A stretch of 64,000 nt of DNA from JAOSJT01 sp035362335 (GCA_035362335.1 DAOSDL010000022.1:1-64000), one strand, 5' to 3'. Positions 26,577 to 35,979 are shown, counted from the stretch's first letter. Notes: generated by a model from the letters alone, not told the origin. Made by a program: numbers and translations.

Positions 26577-26897
26577 GTGGATGCAGAGGGCGGATACAGA
26601 GGGCGGACACGCAGGTCCGCCCGGACGCGGCGGATACAGAGGGCGGACACAGAGGGCGGACACGCAGGTCCGCCCGGACGCGGCGGATACAGAGGGCGGA
26701 CACNNNNNNNNNNNNNNNNNNNNNNNNNNNNNNNNNNNNNNNNNNNNNNNNNNNNNNNNNNNNNNNNNNNNNNNNNNNNNNNNNNNNNNNNNNNNNNNNN
26801 NNNCACGCAGGTCCGCCCGGACGCGGCGGATACAGAGGGCGGACACGCAGGTCCGCCCGGACGCGGCGGATACAGAGGGCGGACACGCAGGTCCGCC
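26577..26897. repeat. Palindromic 40-base tandem repeat array, interrupted by a scaffold gap
   Basis: The unit CACGCAGGTCCGCCCGGACG plus CGGCGGATACAGAGGGCGGA repeats head to tail with a 40-base period right of the gap. Left of it the spacing between two copies is 53 because a 13-base piece (ACACAGAGGGCGG) is itself duplicated. Each unit contains the inverted repeat GGGCGGAC, six bases, GTCCGCCC, and a smaller TCCG-CC-CGGA dyad. The array is intergenic. It resembles the REP-like extragenic palindromes found in many genomes; copy number is unknown because of the gap. Confidence 0.9.
26704..26803. other. Assembly gap of exactly 100 N
   Basis: The round length indicates a scaffold join of unknown size. 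Both edges are the same tandem repeat, so the assembler probably collapsed or broke on it. True sequence here may be much longer and could hide more than repeats. Confidence 0.98.
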
Positions 26898-26930
26898 CTT
26901 ACAGGGTGAGGCGCTGGGGGGATGGACTCG

Positions 26931-29513
26931 TTATAGTTTGAGGAGGCGGCCGGTGCGGATGCCGTGGTGGCTGCGGTGTACGATCATGTACACGCCCGGT
27001 GGGAGTGCTCGCATGCTGAGCTTGCGTCCGCTGCCGAGAAGGCGCCTGACGCCGAGCATATCGTACACTTCCACAGATCCTTCCTCGCATAACGCGTCGA
27101 GGGTGAGTTGCTCCCGTACCGGCTGGGGCGAAAACTCCAGCGGCGCCGGCAGCGTTTGGTGGCTGTGCTGCAGCGCGCTTAGCGTCGGTCGAATCTCCAC
27201 ATGCACCAATCCCGCAGGAAGCGTGGCGCGCAGTACGAGCATGCCGTTGCTGTCTGCTCGCGCGCTGCCATGCACCTGGCCGTTCAGCAGCAACTCGTAA
27301 CGCAAGCTGTCGAGATCGAAAGCGATCATGGTCAACAAGCGCGATCCCGGTACTGCGACGACATCATAGCCGGACACGCGTTCTTCTCCAGCCGCAGGAA
27401 AGAGCAGCAACGTATCACGGCTGTCCACCCCCAATGTGGCAGTGCCGCGCAGGAGCTTCCCCTCGGGTACGGCCGCCTGTCCGCTGTCGCCCACGGTGAT
27501 GCTGTTCACATACACCACAGTGTCGCTGGCGATGGCGGGGCGCAGTTCGATGCGCCATGCACCCGGCGTGTAGCTGCTGTCGGGAGTGACCGACGGAGGA
27601 TAATTCATTCCGTTCACCCAGTACTCATACCCCGCTTCGCCGATGCGCGTGCAAAGCAGCTGTTCGGGCAAGAGCGTGCGCAGCGCAAGCGTGGCGCCAC
27701 CATGCGCGACGCGGGTGTCCCGCGCGGCAAAGGTTTCCACATGCCCGGGCACAGTGGCCTCGAGTAACGCACCGTCGTGCTGCGGTTGCGAGGCAAAGTG
27801 ACCAAGCCAGAATACATCGCGCTGCCGCGTCGCCCTGTTGCGCAGCTGTATGTGATCCACGACCAGCACGCGCTCCGGCGGAAGGAAGAGCACGCGGCGG
27901 CGAAACAGCGACACTTTCGTGCTGTCGTAGGAAAGCTGCGCATCGGCCATGCTGTAAGAGAATCCCGCGCCCGACGCATGGCGCAGCCAGCGTCCACGCT
28001 GGTTGCGGGGACGGAAAATGTCATCGAAATTCATCAGCGCGTCGGACTCCACCTGTCCTCCGTCATTGCTTGCAGGGCTGCCGAAACTGCCGTAGCGCTC
28101 GGTTGAATCAAACACACAGATAGTGTTGTGCGCTATACTGCGCTGGTAGTAGTTGCGGTAATGCTCGCTCGCATAGGAATCGTAGTATCCGGCGTCGATC
28201 AACAGCGGTGCGCCGCGAAACACGGTGAACGAGTTGTTGTCGCGATGCTCGTGCGCCGCGCGTTTGCTCGGCGAGCAGAAGAAGGTGACCATGGTGGCGT
28301 CGGGCTCCCACGAGGAGAAACTCACGGCGAGTCCCACTTTGTCGGCCCACCAATGCAGGGGATTCGCCGGACGCTCCACCTCGGGCAGATCGAAATCCTT
28401 GTACAGCAGCGTCGTCCAGCGATCCATGGTGCTCCGCAGCCGTGATGGTTGCGACCAGTACCGCGCCAGCCACTGGCTGCGCGGATCGCGAAAATACCGC
28501 GCATGAAGGTGCATCACGCGGTCGCCCGCGATGGTGGTTTCGCCGTCGCCGAGGTGGATGCAGCGCCCGTTGGGCTGCATGAAATAGATGTACTGGTTGA
28601 TGCAATCGCGCAGCCAGGGGATTTCGGAGAAATAATTCCTGTTCGTACCCACACGCAGGTTCTCGAAGAGCTGGAACTGATCCACCAGCGACCACATCGC
28701 ATAGGCGGCACCCCAGTTCCATCCGCCGTCGTCATCGCGATAGTAGGTCCATACGGGGAGGAACTGCGTGGTGAATTTATCGTGAATATCGCGAAACCAC
28801 TGCCGCACGGTGTCGCACCGTGCGGCATCGAGACCATCCGCCTCATGCAGTACGAGCGCGTTCTGATTGCAGTAAATCGTGTTCCAGGTGTTGTGACTGG
28901 ACACGTAACTGTTGCCCGCGGAGGAGTAAATGTAGCTGCGCATGAACTCGTCGTTCAAACGGAACATCGCGCGGGCCAGGCGCTGCCGCAGTTCCACCGG
29001 CAGGCGATCATAGCACCAATCCAGCAGCAGACCGCCGACATCGCTCATTTGGCGAAGCAGTTGCTCCTTTGCATACCACTCCATGGTGGAAAAATCCGCG
29101 GTGTCGATGCGACGCGCGGCCTGCTCGGCGATGAAGCGACAGCGCTTCCACTCCAGCGAGTCCTCGGTCAACGTGGCGATGGTGACGGACAGCACCGTCT
29201 GCCAACCCGCCCACTGCGACGACCAATCCCAGTGCCATTGCGTGCTGTCTTCACCCAGCACGTACAACTGCGGATCGTTGATCCACCAATTCCTGTACGC
29301 GTGGTTGATGTCGAGGAAGGTATTGCGCGCTTCACCGGGCTGGGCGATGCGTTGCCGAAGCGCAGTCAGACGTGCGGCGTCGGCGACAATGCGCGGTCTG
29401 CCGGCATTGATCACGGGATACTGCGCCGCGGCTTCGCAAAGGCACAGCAAGAGGAGGACCGGCAGCAGCAGCGGCCTGAAACCTGGTAACGCGTGTTTCA
29501 CTATCGAGGCCAT
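26931..29513 (-). CDS. Heparinase II/III-like polysaccharide lyase with T9SS sorting domain
   Basis: An 860-residue secreted protein. After a signal peptide (ending near CEAAAQ) comes an alpha/alpha toroid of about 350 residues with a heparinase-type core: NTWNTIYCNQNALVLHEA, then VTFFCSPSKRAAHEHRDNNS, where the HEHRDNNS stretch corresponds to the conserved His-rich site of heparinase II/III-like proteins, then GAPLLIDAGYYDSYASEHY. Beta-sandwich domains follow, and the end (EVYDMLGVRRLL, ALPPGVYMIVHRSHH) is a T9SS sorting tail. It probably cleaves an acidic or other polysaccharide outside the cell. The start at 29513 overlaps the DUF389 gene end by 13 bases; 29567 is an alternative. Confidence 0.8.
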   Translation of the reverse strand: MASIVKHALPGFRPLLLPVLLLLCLCEAAAQYPVINAGRPRIVADAARLTALRQRIAQPGEARNTFLDINHAYRNWWINDPQLYVLGEDSTQWHWDWSSQWAGWQTVLSVTIATLTEDSLEWKRCRFIAEQAARRIDTADFSTMEWYAKEQLLRQMSDVGGLLLDWCYDRLPVELRQRLARAMFRLNDEFMRSYIYSSAGNSYVSSHNTWNTIYCNQNALVLHEADGLDAARCDTVRQWFRDIHDKFTTQFLPVWTYYRDDDGGWNWGAAYAMWSLVDQFQLFENLRVGTNRNYFSEIPWLRDCINQYIYFMQPNGRCIHLGDGETTIAGDRVMHLHARYFRDPRSQWLARYWSQPSRLRSTMDRWTTLLYKDFDLPEVERPANPLHWWADKVGLAVSFSSWEPDATMVTFFCSPSKRAAHEHRDNNSFTVFRGAPLLIDAGYYDSYASEHYRNYYQRSIAHNTICVFDSTERYGSFGSPASNDGGQVESDALMNFDDIFRPRNQRGRWLRHASGAGFSYSMADAQLSYDSTKVSLFRRRVLFLPPERVLVVDHIQLRNRATRQRDVFWLGHFASQPQHDGALLEATVPGHVETFAARDTRVAHGGATLALRTLLPEQLLCTRIGEAGYEYWVNGMNYPPSVTPDSSYTPGAWRIELRPAIASDTVVYVNSITVGDSGQAAVPEGKLLRGTATLGVDSRDTLLLFPAAGEERVSGYDVVAVPGSRLLTMIAFDLDSLRYELLLNGQVHGSARADSNGMLVLRATLPAGLVHVEIRPTLSALQHSHQTLPAPLEFSPQPVREQLTLDALCEEGSVEVYDMLGVRRLLGSGRKLSMRALPPGVYMIVHRSHHGIRTGRLLKL

Positions 29514-30820
29514 GCACTGTCCCAATACACCAGCACCGTATCCCTGTCGAGACGCGAACGGAGCCATTCTTCCACCTTCCGCCGCTCGGCCGCGGATGGC
29601 AGTCGCTGCACGCCGAACACCACGAGCGGCCGTTTCTCCGAAGCAGCGCCATCGCGCGCGAACACCGGCGCCTCCGCATAGACGCAGGCGGTGACGCGCG
29701 GCTCAAGTGGCGCGATCTCGCGCAGCAGTTGCCTGCCGATGCGCGAGCGTTGCTCGCTGCTGTCGGCGCGGCGATTGCTGTCGCGCAGCATGAAGGTGAG
29801 GCGGTTGATCTCGCTTTTGAGCTGCTCCTTCTCGTTCATCGCACCCGGCATTTCACCGAAGGCAATCCCCTGCCGCACCTGAATTTCAGCATCCGCGAGT
29901 CCGAATTCCCGCGCGCGCAGGCGCAATCGTTCCTTCTGCAGCGAATCGAGAGCATTGCCCGCGTACACGAGCGTAATGCGCTCTCGGCGCGGCTGCATCT
30001 CGGAGCGCAGCAGATAGTTGCCCTCGAAAAGTCCCACAGCTCCGATGAATCGCTCGGCGTTGCTGCTGAAGCGCTCTTCCTGCACGAGCCCGTAGCCGAA
30101 GTACACACTCGGTGTGATGGTGATGATGATGACGATGGAGATCCAGCGATTGACACGTGTCTTGTGCGCCTCGTCGCGCAACGTGCGTATGGGGAATTTC
30201 AGGATCTGCGAAATCACCACCGACGACAGCGCGATGAACACGGTGTTGATGGTAAAGAGATAAAATGCCCCGAAGAAGAAATTCCACTGCGCCGTGGCCA
30301 AGCCGTAGCCCGCCGTACACAGCGGCGGCATGAGCGCGGTGGCAATGGCCACGCCGGGAATGACATTGCCCTTGCTCTTGCTGCTGATGGCCACGATGCC
30401 CGCGAGTCCGCCAAACAGCGCGATAAGCACATCGTAAATGGTTGGGCTGGTACGGGCCAGCAACTCCGAGTGCGCGGTGGACACGGGACTGATGGCGAAA
30501 TACGCTGTGGACGCGAGCAGACTGGCGCCGACAGCGAAGGTGAAGTTCTTCACCGCAATGCGCAGCAGGGGAAAGTTGTACGTGGCCACGCTGTACCCCA
30601 TGCCGTTGATCGGTCCCATCAACGGGGAAATGAGCATGGCGCCGATGATTACCGCGGTGGAATTCATATTCAACCCCACCGAGGCCACGAGTATGGCGAA
30701 AACGAGGATCCAGAGATTGGTCCCTTTGAAAATCACATCCCGCGTGATGGTTTCGTGGATGCGATCATAGTCCTCGAGATCGCTGTCGAGATTCAGATAA
30801 TGCACGATCTTTTCGATCAT
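29501..30820 (-). CDS. DUF389 (TIGR00341-like) membrane protein
   Basis: A 439-residue inner-membrane protein. The N-terminal two thirds has about six to seven membrane helices with the DUF389 signature STAVIIGAMLISPLMGPING and GVAIATALMPPLCTAGYGL. The C-terminal part is soluble and helical (about residues 260-439), with two alternating charged segments. DUF389 proteins are widespread and without a demonstrated function. The ATG at 30820 starts at the conserved IEKIVHYLNL; a longer frame to 30913 lacks support. The stop overlaps the start of the lyase gene downstream. Confidence 0.88.
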   Translation of the reverse strand: MIEKIVHYLNLDSDLEDYDRIHETITRDVIFKGTNLWILVFAILVASVGLNMNSTAVIIGAMLISPLMGPINGMGYSVATYNFPLLRIAVKNFTFAVGASLLASTAYFAISPVSTAHSELLARTSPTIYDVLIALFGGLAGIVAISSKSKGNVIPGVAIATALMPPLCTAGYGLATAQWNFFFGAFYLFTINTVFIALSSVVISQILKFPIRTLRDEAHKTRVNRWISIVIIITITPSVYFGYGLVQEERFSSNAERFIGAVGLFEGNYLLRSEMQPRRERITLVYAGNALDSLQKERLRLRAREFGLADAEIQVRQGIAFGEMPGAMNEKEQLKSEINRLTFMLRDSNRRADSSEQRSRIGRQLLREIAPLEPRVTACVYAEAPVFARDGAASEKRPLVVFGVQRLPSAAERRKVEEWLRSRLDRDTVLVYWDSAWPR

Positions 30821-31049
30821 GGATGCTCCTGCTCGTTCACGATGCGCTTGTTGGGAAGTTACTAATTCCATGCGAGAGTTGACCGCGAAGGACGAGCAAG
30901 AACGCTGTTTCACCGTGTGTGTCGTTCATCCCCTCGCAGATGTGTGCAAGGACACTGGCGGTGTCGCAACATCGTATACGGCCTTCCGTAGTAGTAAACA
31001 TGTGCCCGCGCAAAGGGTACGCGCATATTCACCTGTTTGGAGACTATTG

Positions 31050-31700
31050 ATGTTCCGCGGATTGTTTTCTTCCTTCGCCGCCGTGCTCTTCTTCGTCACG
31101 TTGCACATAGCGCAGGCGCAACAGCAGGAGACCCTGTTCGACGCACCCATCGACCATGGCGGCTACGGCGCCGTGGTCATGAAATTCACTCCGGTGCGCG
31201 AGGAAATGGCCATGATGATGGGCGGATACGGTGGTTGGCTGATTGATCACCAACTGATGCTGGGCGTGGGCGGGTATGGTCTGGTAACCAACGTGCGTGC
31301 GAGTTCGGTGTCCGAAGCGCTGTACAGCCGCTTCAACGAGCCGCTGTACGTGAACTTCGCTTATGGCGGCTTCGTCACCGAATTCACCGTGGCTCCCACC
31401 AAGCTTGTGCATGGCACGGTGCAATTGCTCGTGGGCGCCGGTGGCGTGGAGCATCGCGACGACTGGTACGACAATATGCTGGACGACGATGGTCCGGATG
31501 GCCGCCGTTATGGTCCGGTGGACGCGGTGTTCGTACTCGAGCCCAGTCTCAATGTGGAGATGAATGTCACCACCTGGTTCCGCATCGCCGCCGGAGGCAG
31601 CTATCGCTATGTGAGCGGCATGGATGAGATTGTCGGACTCGACAACAAGGATCTCTCGGGACCGAGTGGTTCGCTGACGCTGAAATTCGGAGCGTTCTGA
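31050..31700 (+). CDS. Small outer-membrane beta-barrel-like protein (hypothetical)
   Basis: A 216-residue protein with a signal peptide (residues 1-23, ending AQAQ). The mature part alternates short glycine and aromatic-rich strands (GGYGGWLIDHQLMLGVGGYG, YVNFAYGGFVTEF) and closes with LTLKFGAF, the C-terminal phenylalanine of outer-membrane barrels. I do not recognise a named family. The start at 31050 has TTTGGAGA upstream. It is followed by its own terminator, so it is probably monocistronic rather than part of the nickel gene set downstream. Confidence 0.6.
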   Translation: MFRGLFSSFAAVLFFVTLHIAQAQQQETLFDAPIDHGGYGAVVMKFTPVREEMAMMMGGYGGWLIDHQLMLGVGGYGLVTNVRASSVSEALYSRFNEPLYVNFAYGGFVTEFTVAPTKLVHGTVQLLVGAGGVEHRDDWYDNMLDDDGPDGRRYGPVDAVFVLEPSLNVEMNVTTWFRIAAGGSYRYVSGMDEIVGLDNKDLSGPSGSLTLKFGAF

Positions 31701-31750
31701 CCGAAGCGCGAAGCGCGGGACGCCACCGCGCCACCGATGTCCGTGTACTG

Positions 31751-31774
31751 GAGGATCCGCCACCGCGGGTCCTC
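31751..31774 (+). terminator. Terminator after the barrel-like gene
   Basis: A ten-base stem GAGGATCCGC/GCGGGTCCTC, with one G-T pair and a CACC loop, is followed by TTTGTTTT. It lies 51 bases after the stop at 31700 and separates the gene from nikR. Confidence 0.8.
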
Positions 31775-31869
31775 TTTGTTTTATCCGATGCTTCCGGGGA
31801 AAATGTCCCGCACATTGGTTCGATCCATCTTCCCCGCCGTATCTTGCAACGAACAGCGACGAGGTCGAC

Positions 31870-32274
31870 ATGAACATTTCACGCTTCGGAGTTTCGCTCC
31901 CCGAGGATCTCATACAGGAATTCGACGAGCACATCAAGCGCAAGGGCTACACCTCGCGCAGCGAGGCGATTCGCGACATGATACGCCGCGAGCTGGTGCA
32001 GGACGATATAGACAGCGACGGCATCGTGGCGGGCGTGCTGAGCCTGCTGTACGATCATCATAAAACCGCCATTTCCGAAACGCTCAACGCGCTGCAGCAC
32101 GATCATCATCGCTCGATCATTTCCACCACGCATGTGCATCTCGACCACGACAATTGCCTCGAGGTCATTCTCCTGCACGGTCGCGCGCGCGACATCAAAG
32201 CCTTTGCCGACGGTATCATTTCGGTGAAAGGTGTCAAGCACGGCGGCCTGCACCTGACATCGACCGGGGGGTGA
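31870..32274 (+). CDS. nikR: Nickel-responsive regulator NikR
   Basis: A 134-residue NikR. The ribbon-helix-helix DNA-binding part is RFGVSLPEDLIQEFDEHI with TSRSEAIRDMIRREL, and the ACT-like metal domain follows. All four high-affinity nickel ligands of the Escherichia coli protein have equivalents: His77, His88, His90 and Cys96, with the same spacing (HVHLDHDNC). When nickel is plentiful NikR represses uptake genes. Here it lies five bases upstream of an ECF-type permease gene, so it very likely regulates that importer and itself. Confidence 0.93.
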   Translation: MNISRFGVSLPEDLIQEFDEHIKRKGYTSRSEAIRDMIRRELVQDDIDSDGIVAGVLSLLYDHHKTAISETLNALQHDHHRSIISTTHVHLDHDNCLEVILLHGRARDIKAFADGIISVKGVKHGGLHLTSTGG

Positions 32275-32279
32275 CAGCC

Positions 32280-32975
32280 ATGCCCTCAGGGGAGCGATTC
32301 AGTGCTGGACTGATCGAGCCGCATCCTCTTGCCGCAGCTGTTGCCCTGATGTGCACGGTTGCGACCATCAGTGTGGCGGCGTTCGACGCTCGCATGCTCC
32401 TGTTTGCCGGCGCGACGCTCGGCGCGGCCGCTGTGTTGAAATTGCATTTCCGTCTCCTCAAACGGCTGCTGCTCGTGCTGCCGATGTCCGCAGGCATTGG
32501 CGTTTCCGTCCTCATCCTGCGCGGCATCGATGCCTCGGCGTTGGCGGAGGCGGCGGTGCTGACCGGCCGCATGCTCCTGATCGCCGCTGTTTCGCTGTTG
32601 TTCGGACTCGCTGTTCCCTTGCGTACACTGGTACCGGTGTTACAGGCATTGCACGTACCGGCAGTGCTCGCTTCGGTACTCTGGCTCAGCGAGCGCTATG
32701 TGCTGCTCTTCGGCGGCGAGGCGCTTCGCATGCGTGACGCGGTGCGAGCGCGTTCGGTGGCGCTCACTGTTCCACTACGGCTGTTCGTGGCACGCAGCAT
32801 GACATCCACCTTGCTGCTGCGCGCGGTACGCCGCGGCGACCGCCTTGGCGACGCCATGCTGCTGCGGGGATTCGACGGAACGATTCCCTGCACTCCCGCG
32901 CCGCGATGGCGCGCACAGGACACCATCATCCTTGTTGCTGCTGTCGTTCTCTGCGCCGGAGTGCTGTCATGGTAG
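32280..32975 (+). CDS. ECF transporter transmembrane component, CbiQ-like
   Basis: A 231-residue integral membrane protein with about five helices. The two cytoplasmic coupling motifs of EcfT proteins are visible: MRDAVRARSVAL in the middle of the coupling region and DAMLLRGFDGTIP near the end. It forms the membrane part of an energy-coupling-factor importer, here probably for nickel or cobalt given the adjacent NikR. It overlaps the ATPase gene by seven bases. No substrate-binding (CbiM/NikM) gene lies next to it. Confidence 0.85.
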   Translation: MPSGERFSAGLIEPHPLAAAVALMCTVATISVAAFDARMLLFAGATLGAAAVLKLHFRLLKRLLLVLPMSAGIGVSVLILRGIDASALAEAAVLTGRMLLIAAVSLLFGLAVPLRTLVPVLQALHVPAVLASVLWLSERYVLLFGGEALRMRDAVRARSVALTVPLRLFVARSMTSTLLLRAVRRGDRLGDAMLLRGFDGTIPCTPAPRWRAQDTIILVAAVVLCAGVLSW

Positions 32976-33736
32976 CCGCGGCATCGGACGGCCCGGGCGC
33001 CGCTGCCATCCATTGCCACGAATTGCGCTGCGCGTATCCCGATGGTCGTGTGGCCCTCGAGGGTGTGACATGCTCCATCGCGCATGGCGAGCGCGTGGCT
33101 TTGGTCGGGCCCAATGGTGCGGGAAAAAGCACGCTGCTGCGTGCGGTGGCGGGTGTGCAGGAATTCAGCGGTGACCTGCGCATTGATGGCGTTGCGCGCA
33201 GTGCAGCGACGCTGCACGCCCTGCGCTCTCGTGTGGGTCTGGTGTTTCAGAATCCCGACGATCAACTGTTCGCGCCGACCATCGCCGAGGATGTGGCCTT
33301 CGGCCCTCGCGCTCTGGGTTTGCCGTCCGAAGAAGTTGACGAGCGCGTGCGCATGGCCCTCGAAGCTGTAGGCCTGCGGGCCAGCGGCGAGCGGAGTCCT
33401 TTCCACCTCAGCTTCGGCGAGCGCCGTCTCGCGGCCATCGCCGGAGTACTGGCCATGCGCCCGTCGATTCTGCTGATGGACGAACCCACGAGCAATCTCG
33501 ATCCGCGCAGCCGTCGGGCGCTGATCAGGTGGATCAACGATCGTCGCGGCGACACCATGCTCATCGCCACGCACGATCTGGATTTCGCCCTCGATACCTG
33601 CTCGCGCGTACTGCTGCTGCACCGACGGATTATGGCCGACGGTCCCGCCTCACAACTTCTGTTGGATGAAACCTTATTGCTCGCGCATGGCCTGGAACTC
33701 CCCCTCGGGCACGCCACATGGCGGAGCGGTGCATGA
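32969..33736 (+). CDS. ECF transporter ATP-binding component, CbiO-like
   Basis: A 255-residue ABC ATPase. Walker A is GPNGAGKSTLL, the Q-loop VFQNPDDQLFAPTIAEDVAF is typical of CbiO/EcfA, Walker B is ILLMDEPTSNLDPRS and the H-loop is LIATHDLDF. The signature motif is LSFGERRLAAIAGV where most family members have LSGGQ; the Gly-Gln pair is replaced by Phe-Gly-Glu, which is unusual but seen in some CbiO proteins. It should power the CbiQ-like permease encoded just upstream. Confidence 0.88.
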   Translation: MVAAASDGPGAAAIHCHELRCAYPDGRVALEGVTCSIAHGERVALVGPNGAGKSTLLRAVAGVQEFSGDLRIDGVARSAATLHALRSRVGLVFQNPDDQLFAPTIAEDVAFGPRALGLPSEEVDERVRMALEAVGLRASGERSPFHLSFGERRLAAIAGVLAMRPSILLMDEPTSNLDPRSRRALIRWINDRRGDTMLIATHDLDFALDTCSRVLLLHRRIMADGPASQLLLDETLLLAHGLELPLGHATWRSGA

Positions 33737-33804
33737 ACTGAGCCGTGCGATGAGCATGCCACGCGTCACGTCCGGCTTGTCGGAGCTGAATCGAGGCGCC
33801 GCGA

Positions 33805-35979
33805 TCAGACCAATCCCGCCTGCTTCCTGATATACCATTCGGTGGCGAAGAGCACGATGGCGGCGCCGAGAAGCCAGAGAAGGTTCCAGAGCTGCACATC
33901 CTCTTTTCTTGCCCGCTCCGTGGGTGCGAAACGTTCGTGCTCCCTCACAATCGCGGGCAGCGACGACGCCTCGTCCAGCGTGAGGTAGCTGCCTCCCGTG
34001 CTTGCGGCGATTTGCCGGAGGAGAATATTGTTCATGCGGGTATCCTGAAACTCGATGTTCAGTTCACCCACACTGAAGCGCCCATTGTCACTCCCCAATT
34101 CCTTGCCATCGAGCGTGGCCACGCCGCTGTAGGAGTAATCGCCTTCCCTCCCGAGATCGAGGCTGCCGATGTAGCGACCCGATCCCTGCGGCGACAGCAC
34201 CAGTTCGCGCTCGTCCTCGGCCTGGCGCACCTTCACAGTCACCGTGGCGTTGTCCACGGGTTCGTAGCTTTCGTTGTAGACCTGCGCGAGCAATTCCACA
34301 TTCTCGCCGCTGTCGAAAAATTCGCGCGCGGGACGGATGCGTACACGCTTGTCGTCGTCACGCGTGGTGAGCCAGCGGATACTGTTGGAAAGCAGCATTT
34401 CCGGCACACTGCCCTGGGCCACATCGAAGGCGAGCTGCCAGCGCCAGAGCCCGTAGCCAGTCCAGGCAATCATCTTGCCGCGGCCCACGCGGCGCTGCAG
34501 CAGCAACGGTTCGTTGAAGGTGATCGAATTCAGACTCATGGTGCCCAGCACCTGCGCGCCCGCACGCGCCTTGAAACTGGATTCGGTTTTGAACAGCGGC
34601 GGCAGTTTGCCCCACACTTCGGCGGCGATGCCCGTGGACATGACCGGATTGAGCCGCGCCTCCGCACCCGGCACAAAAAAGACTTCCACCTCCTCGCTGC
34701 GCGTCTTGAGCACATCGTAAGGCAGCAGGGCATCGAGACCCTGTTTGAGCAGGGTGAAGTTTGTGGCGCGCGATGGGATGTGCATCACGGGCACGGCGCG
34801 TTTCTCGGCCGCTTCGGCCACGGCGCGCAGCACGGGCATGTCCTCCTGCGCCACCGGGAAACCGATGAGGATGATGCAGTCCGCCGCTGCGAGTTGCTCC
34901 TGCGTCGGGCGCTTGTCGTACCATGCGCCCGCAGCTTTCTGGACAAAGAGCGTCGTGGTGATGTTTTTGTCCTTGCGCAATTCCCGTTGCACCAGAGAAA
35001 CATCGGGACCGGGTGCGGCTGCAAGCAGCACAATGTTCATGCGGCTTTTCAGCACCTTCACATACATGGTCTTGCTGTTGTTCGCCGCGGTGAGTTCCCC
35101 GGGCAGGGACTCCACGCGCAACGTCAGTTTTTTCACGCCTTCGCCACGCGGCTCCCAGGAAAAGGATAGCGGATATTCGTTCACACCGGGGCGCAGTTCC
35201 ACCGCCGCGCTCCCCACAGTGTTGCCGCCTTCGAGCAGCGTCACGCGCGCGCGTCCGCTCTCATATCCGGCGCTGCGAATGGTGGCATCCACCGGAATGC
35301 TGCTCTCGACGTATGCGATGGAATTGGCGAGCACGCGGCTGACCAGCACATCCTTTTTCTCCGTCGAATCGCCCACGGCCAACACATGCACCGGCACTCC
35401 AAGTGCGCGGGCGGCGTAAAGCGGATTTTTCCCACTGGTGTACACGCCATCGGTCACCAATACAACGGCCGCGAGATTGCCATTCACATTGTCGTCGTAG
35501 GCGCCCTGCAATGCGCGGCTGATGTCCGTCTCCGCGCCGTTGAAGGCGAGCGAATCGGGAGTGAGCGCCTGCATGGGAAAAAGCTTGCCCGCAAAGAGAT
35601 AGGGCTTCAGTTCGCCTTCACCCGCGAGAGAAGCGTAGGACGAGGACGCGATAAATTCCCGCAACTTCGCCGCACGTTGCACACCGGCGTCTTCCACCGT
35701 CATGCTGCGCGAATCGTCCAGCACGACCGCCACACGCGGAGGCAGCACCTCGCTGTGCTGGAGATTGAGCACGGGTTCGAAGAGCAGAAACAGCAGCACC
35801 GCCAGCGCCAGCGAGCGCAGGGTGATCAGCACCGCTTTGCGCCGCGGTGTGATGTCGGGGACAGTGCGCCGATACGTCCACCAGCTCACCGCCACAGCCA
35901 CGAGGATGAGCGCGAGCAGAAGCAGCACGCTCGCCGAGAAGGACAGCGCGATGGAGGAGAACGCCAGGATCGTACTCAT
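33805..35979 (-). CDS. VWA-like membrane protein
   Basis: A 724-residue membrane protein with two N-terminal helices (about residues 10-32 and 48-66), a large periplasmic part, and one C-terminal helix (LWLLGAAIVLFATEWYI). A von Willebrand A-type domain begins at VAVVLDDSRSM, with the DxSxS metal site as DDSRS, and AAVVLVTDGVYTSG provides the second motif. A glutamine-amidotransferase-like segment follows, as in BatA/B-type proteins. It is last in the M16, MoxR, subtilase operon; MoxR ATPases commonly act on VWA partners. Confidence 0.8.
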   Translation of the reverse strand: MSTILAFSSIALSFSASVLLLLALILVAVAVSWWTYRRTVPDITPRRKAVLITLRSLALAVLLFLLFEPVLNLQHSEVLPPRVAVVLDDSRSMTVEDAGVQRAAKLREFIASSSYASLAGEGELKPYLFAGKLFPMQALTPDSLAFNGAETDISRALQGAYDDNVNGNLAAVVLVTDGVYTSGKNPLYAARALGVPVHVLAVGDSTEKKDVLVSRVLANSIAYVESSIPVDATIRSAGYESGRARVTLLEGGNTVGSAAVELRPGVNEYPLSFSWEPRGEGVKKLTLRVESLPGELTAANNSKTMYVKVLKSRMNIVLLAAAPGPDVSLVQRELRKDKNITTTLFVQKAAGAWYDKRPTQEQLAAADCIILIGFPVAQEDMPVLRAVAEAAEKRAVPVMHIPSRATNFTLLKQGLDALLPYDVLKTRSEEVEVFFVPGAEARLNPVMSTGIAAEVWGKLPPLFKTESSFKARAGAQVLGTMSLNSITFNEPLLLQRRVGRGKMIAWTGYGLWRWQLAFDVAQGSVPEMLLSNSIRWLTTRDDDKRVRIRPAREFFDSGENVELLAQVYNESYEPVDNATVTVKVRQAEDERELVLSPQGSGRYIGSLDLGREGDYSYSGVATLDGKELGSDNGRFSVGELNIEFQDTRMNNILLRQIAASTGGSYLTLDEASSLPAIVREHERFAPTERARKEDVQLWNLLWLLGAAIVLFATEWYIRKQAGLV

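Noticed and set aside
26577..26897. CRISPR array
   Set aside because: Repeat units abut directly or share a constant short segment; there are no unique spacers and no cas genes.
26238..27300. Proteins apparently encoded through the repeat array in several frames
   Set aside because: They exist only because the 40-base unit has no stop codons and because N bases are read as X; no conserved content.
31775..31869. Nickel riboswitch or canonical NikR box before nikR
   Set aside because: I looked for GTATGA-N16-TCATAC-type arms and a structured leader and found neither; a divergent NikR site could still exist.
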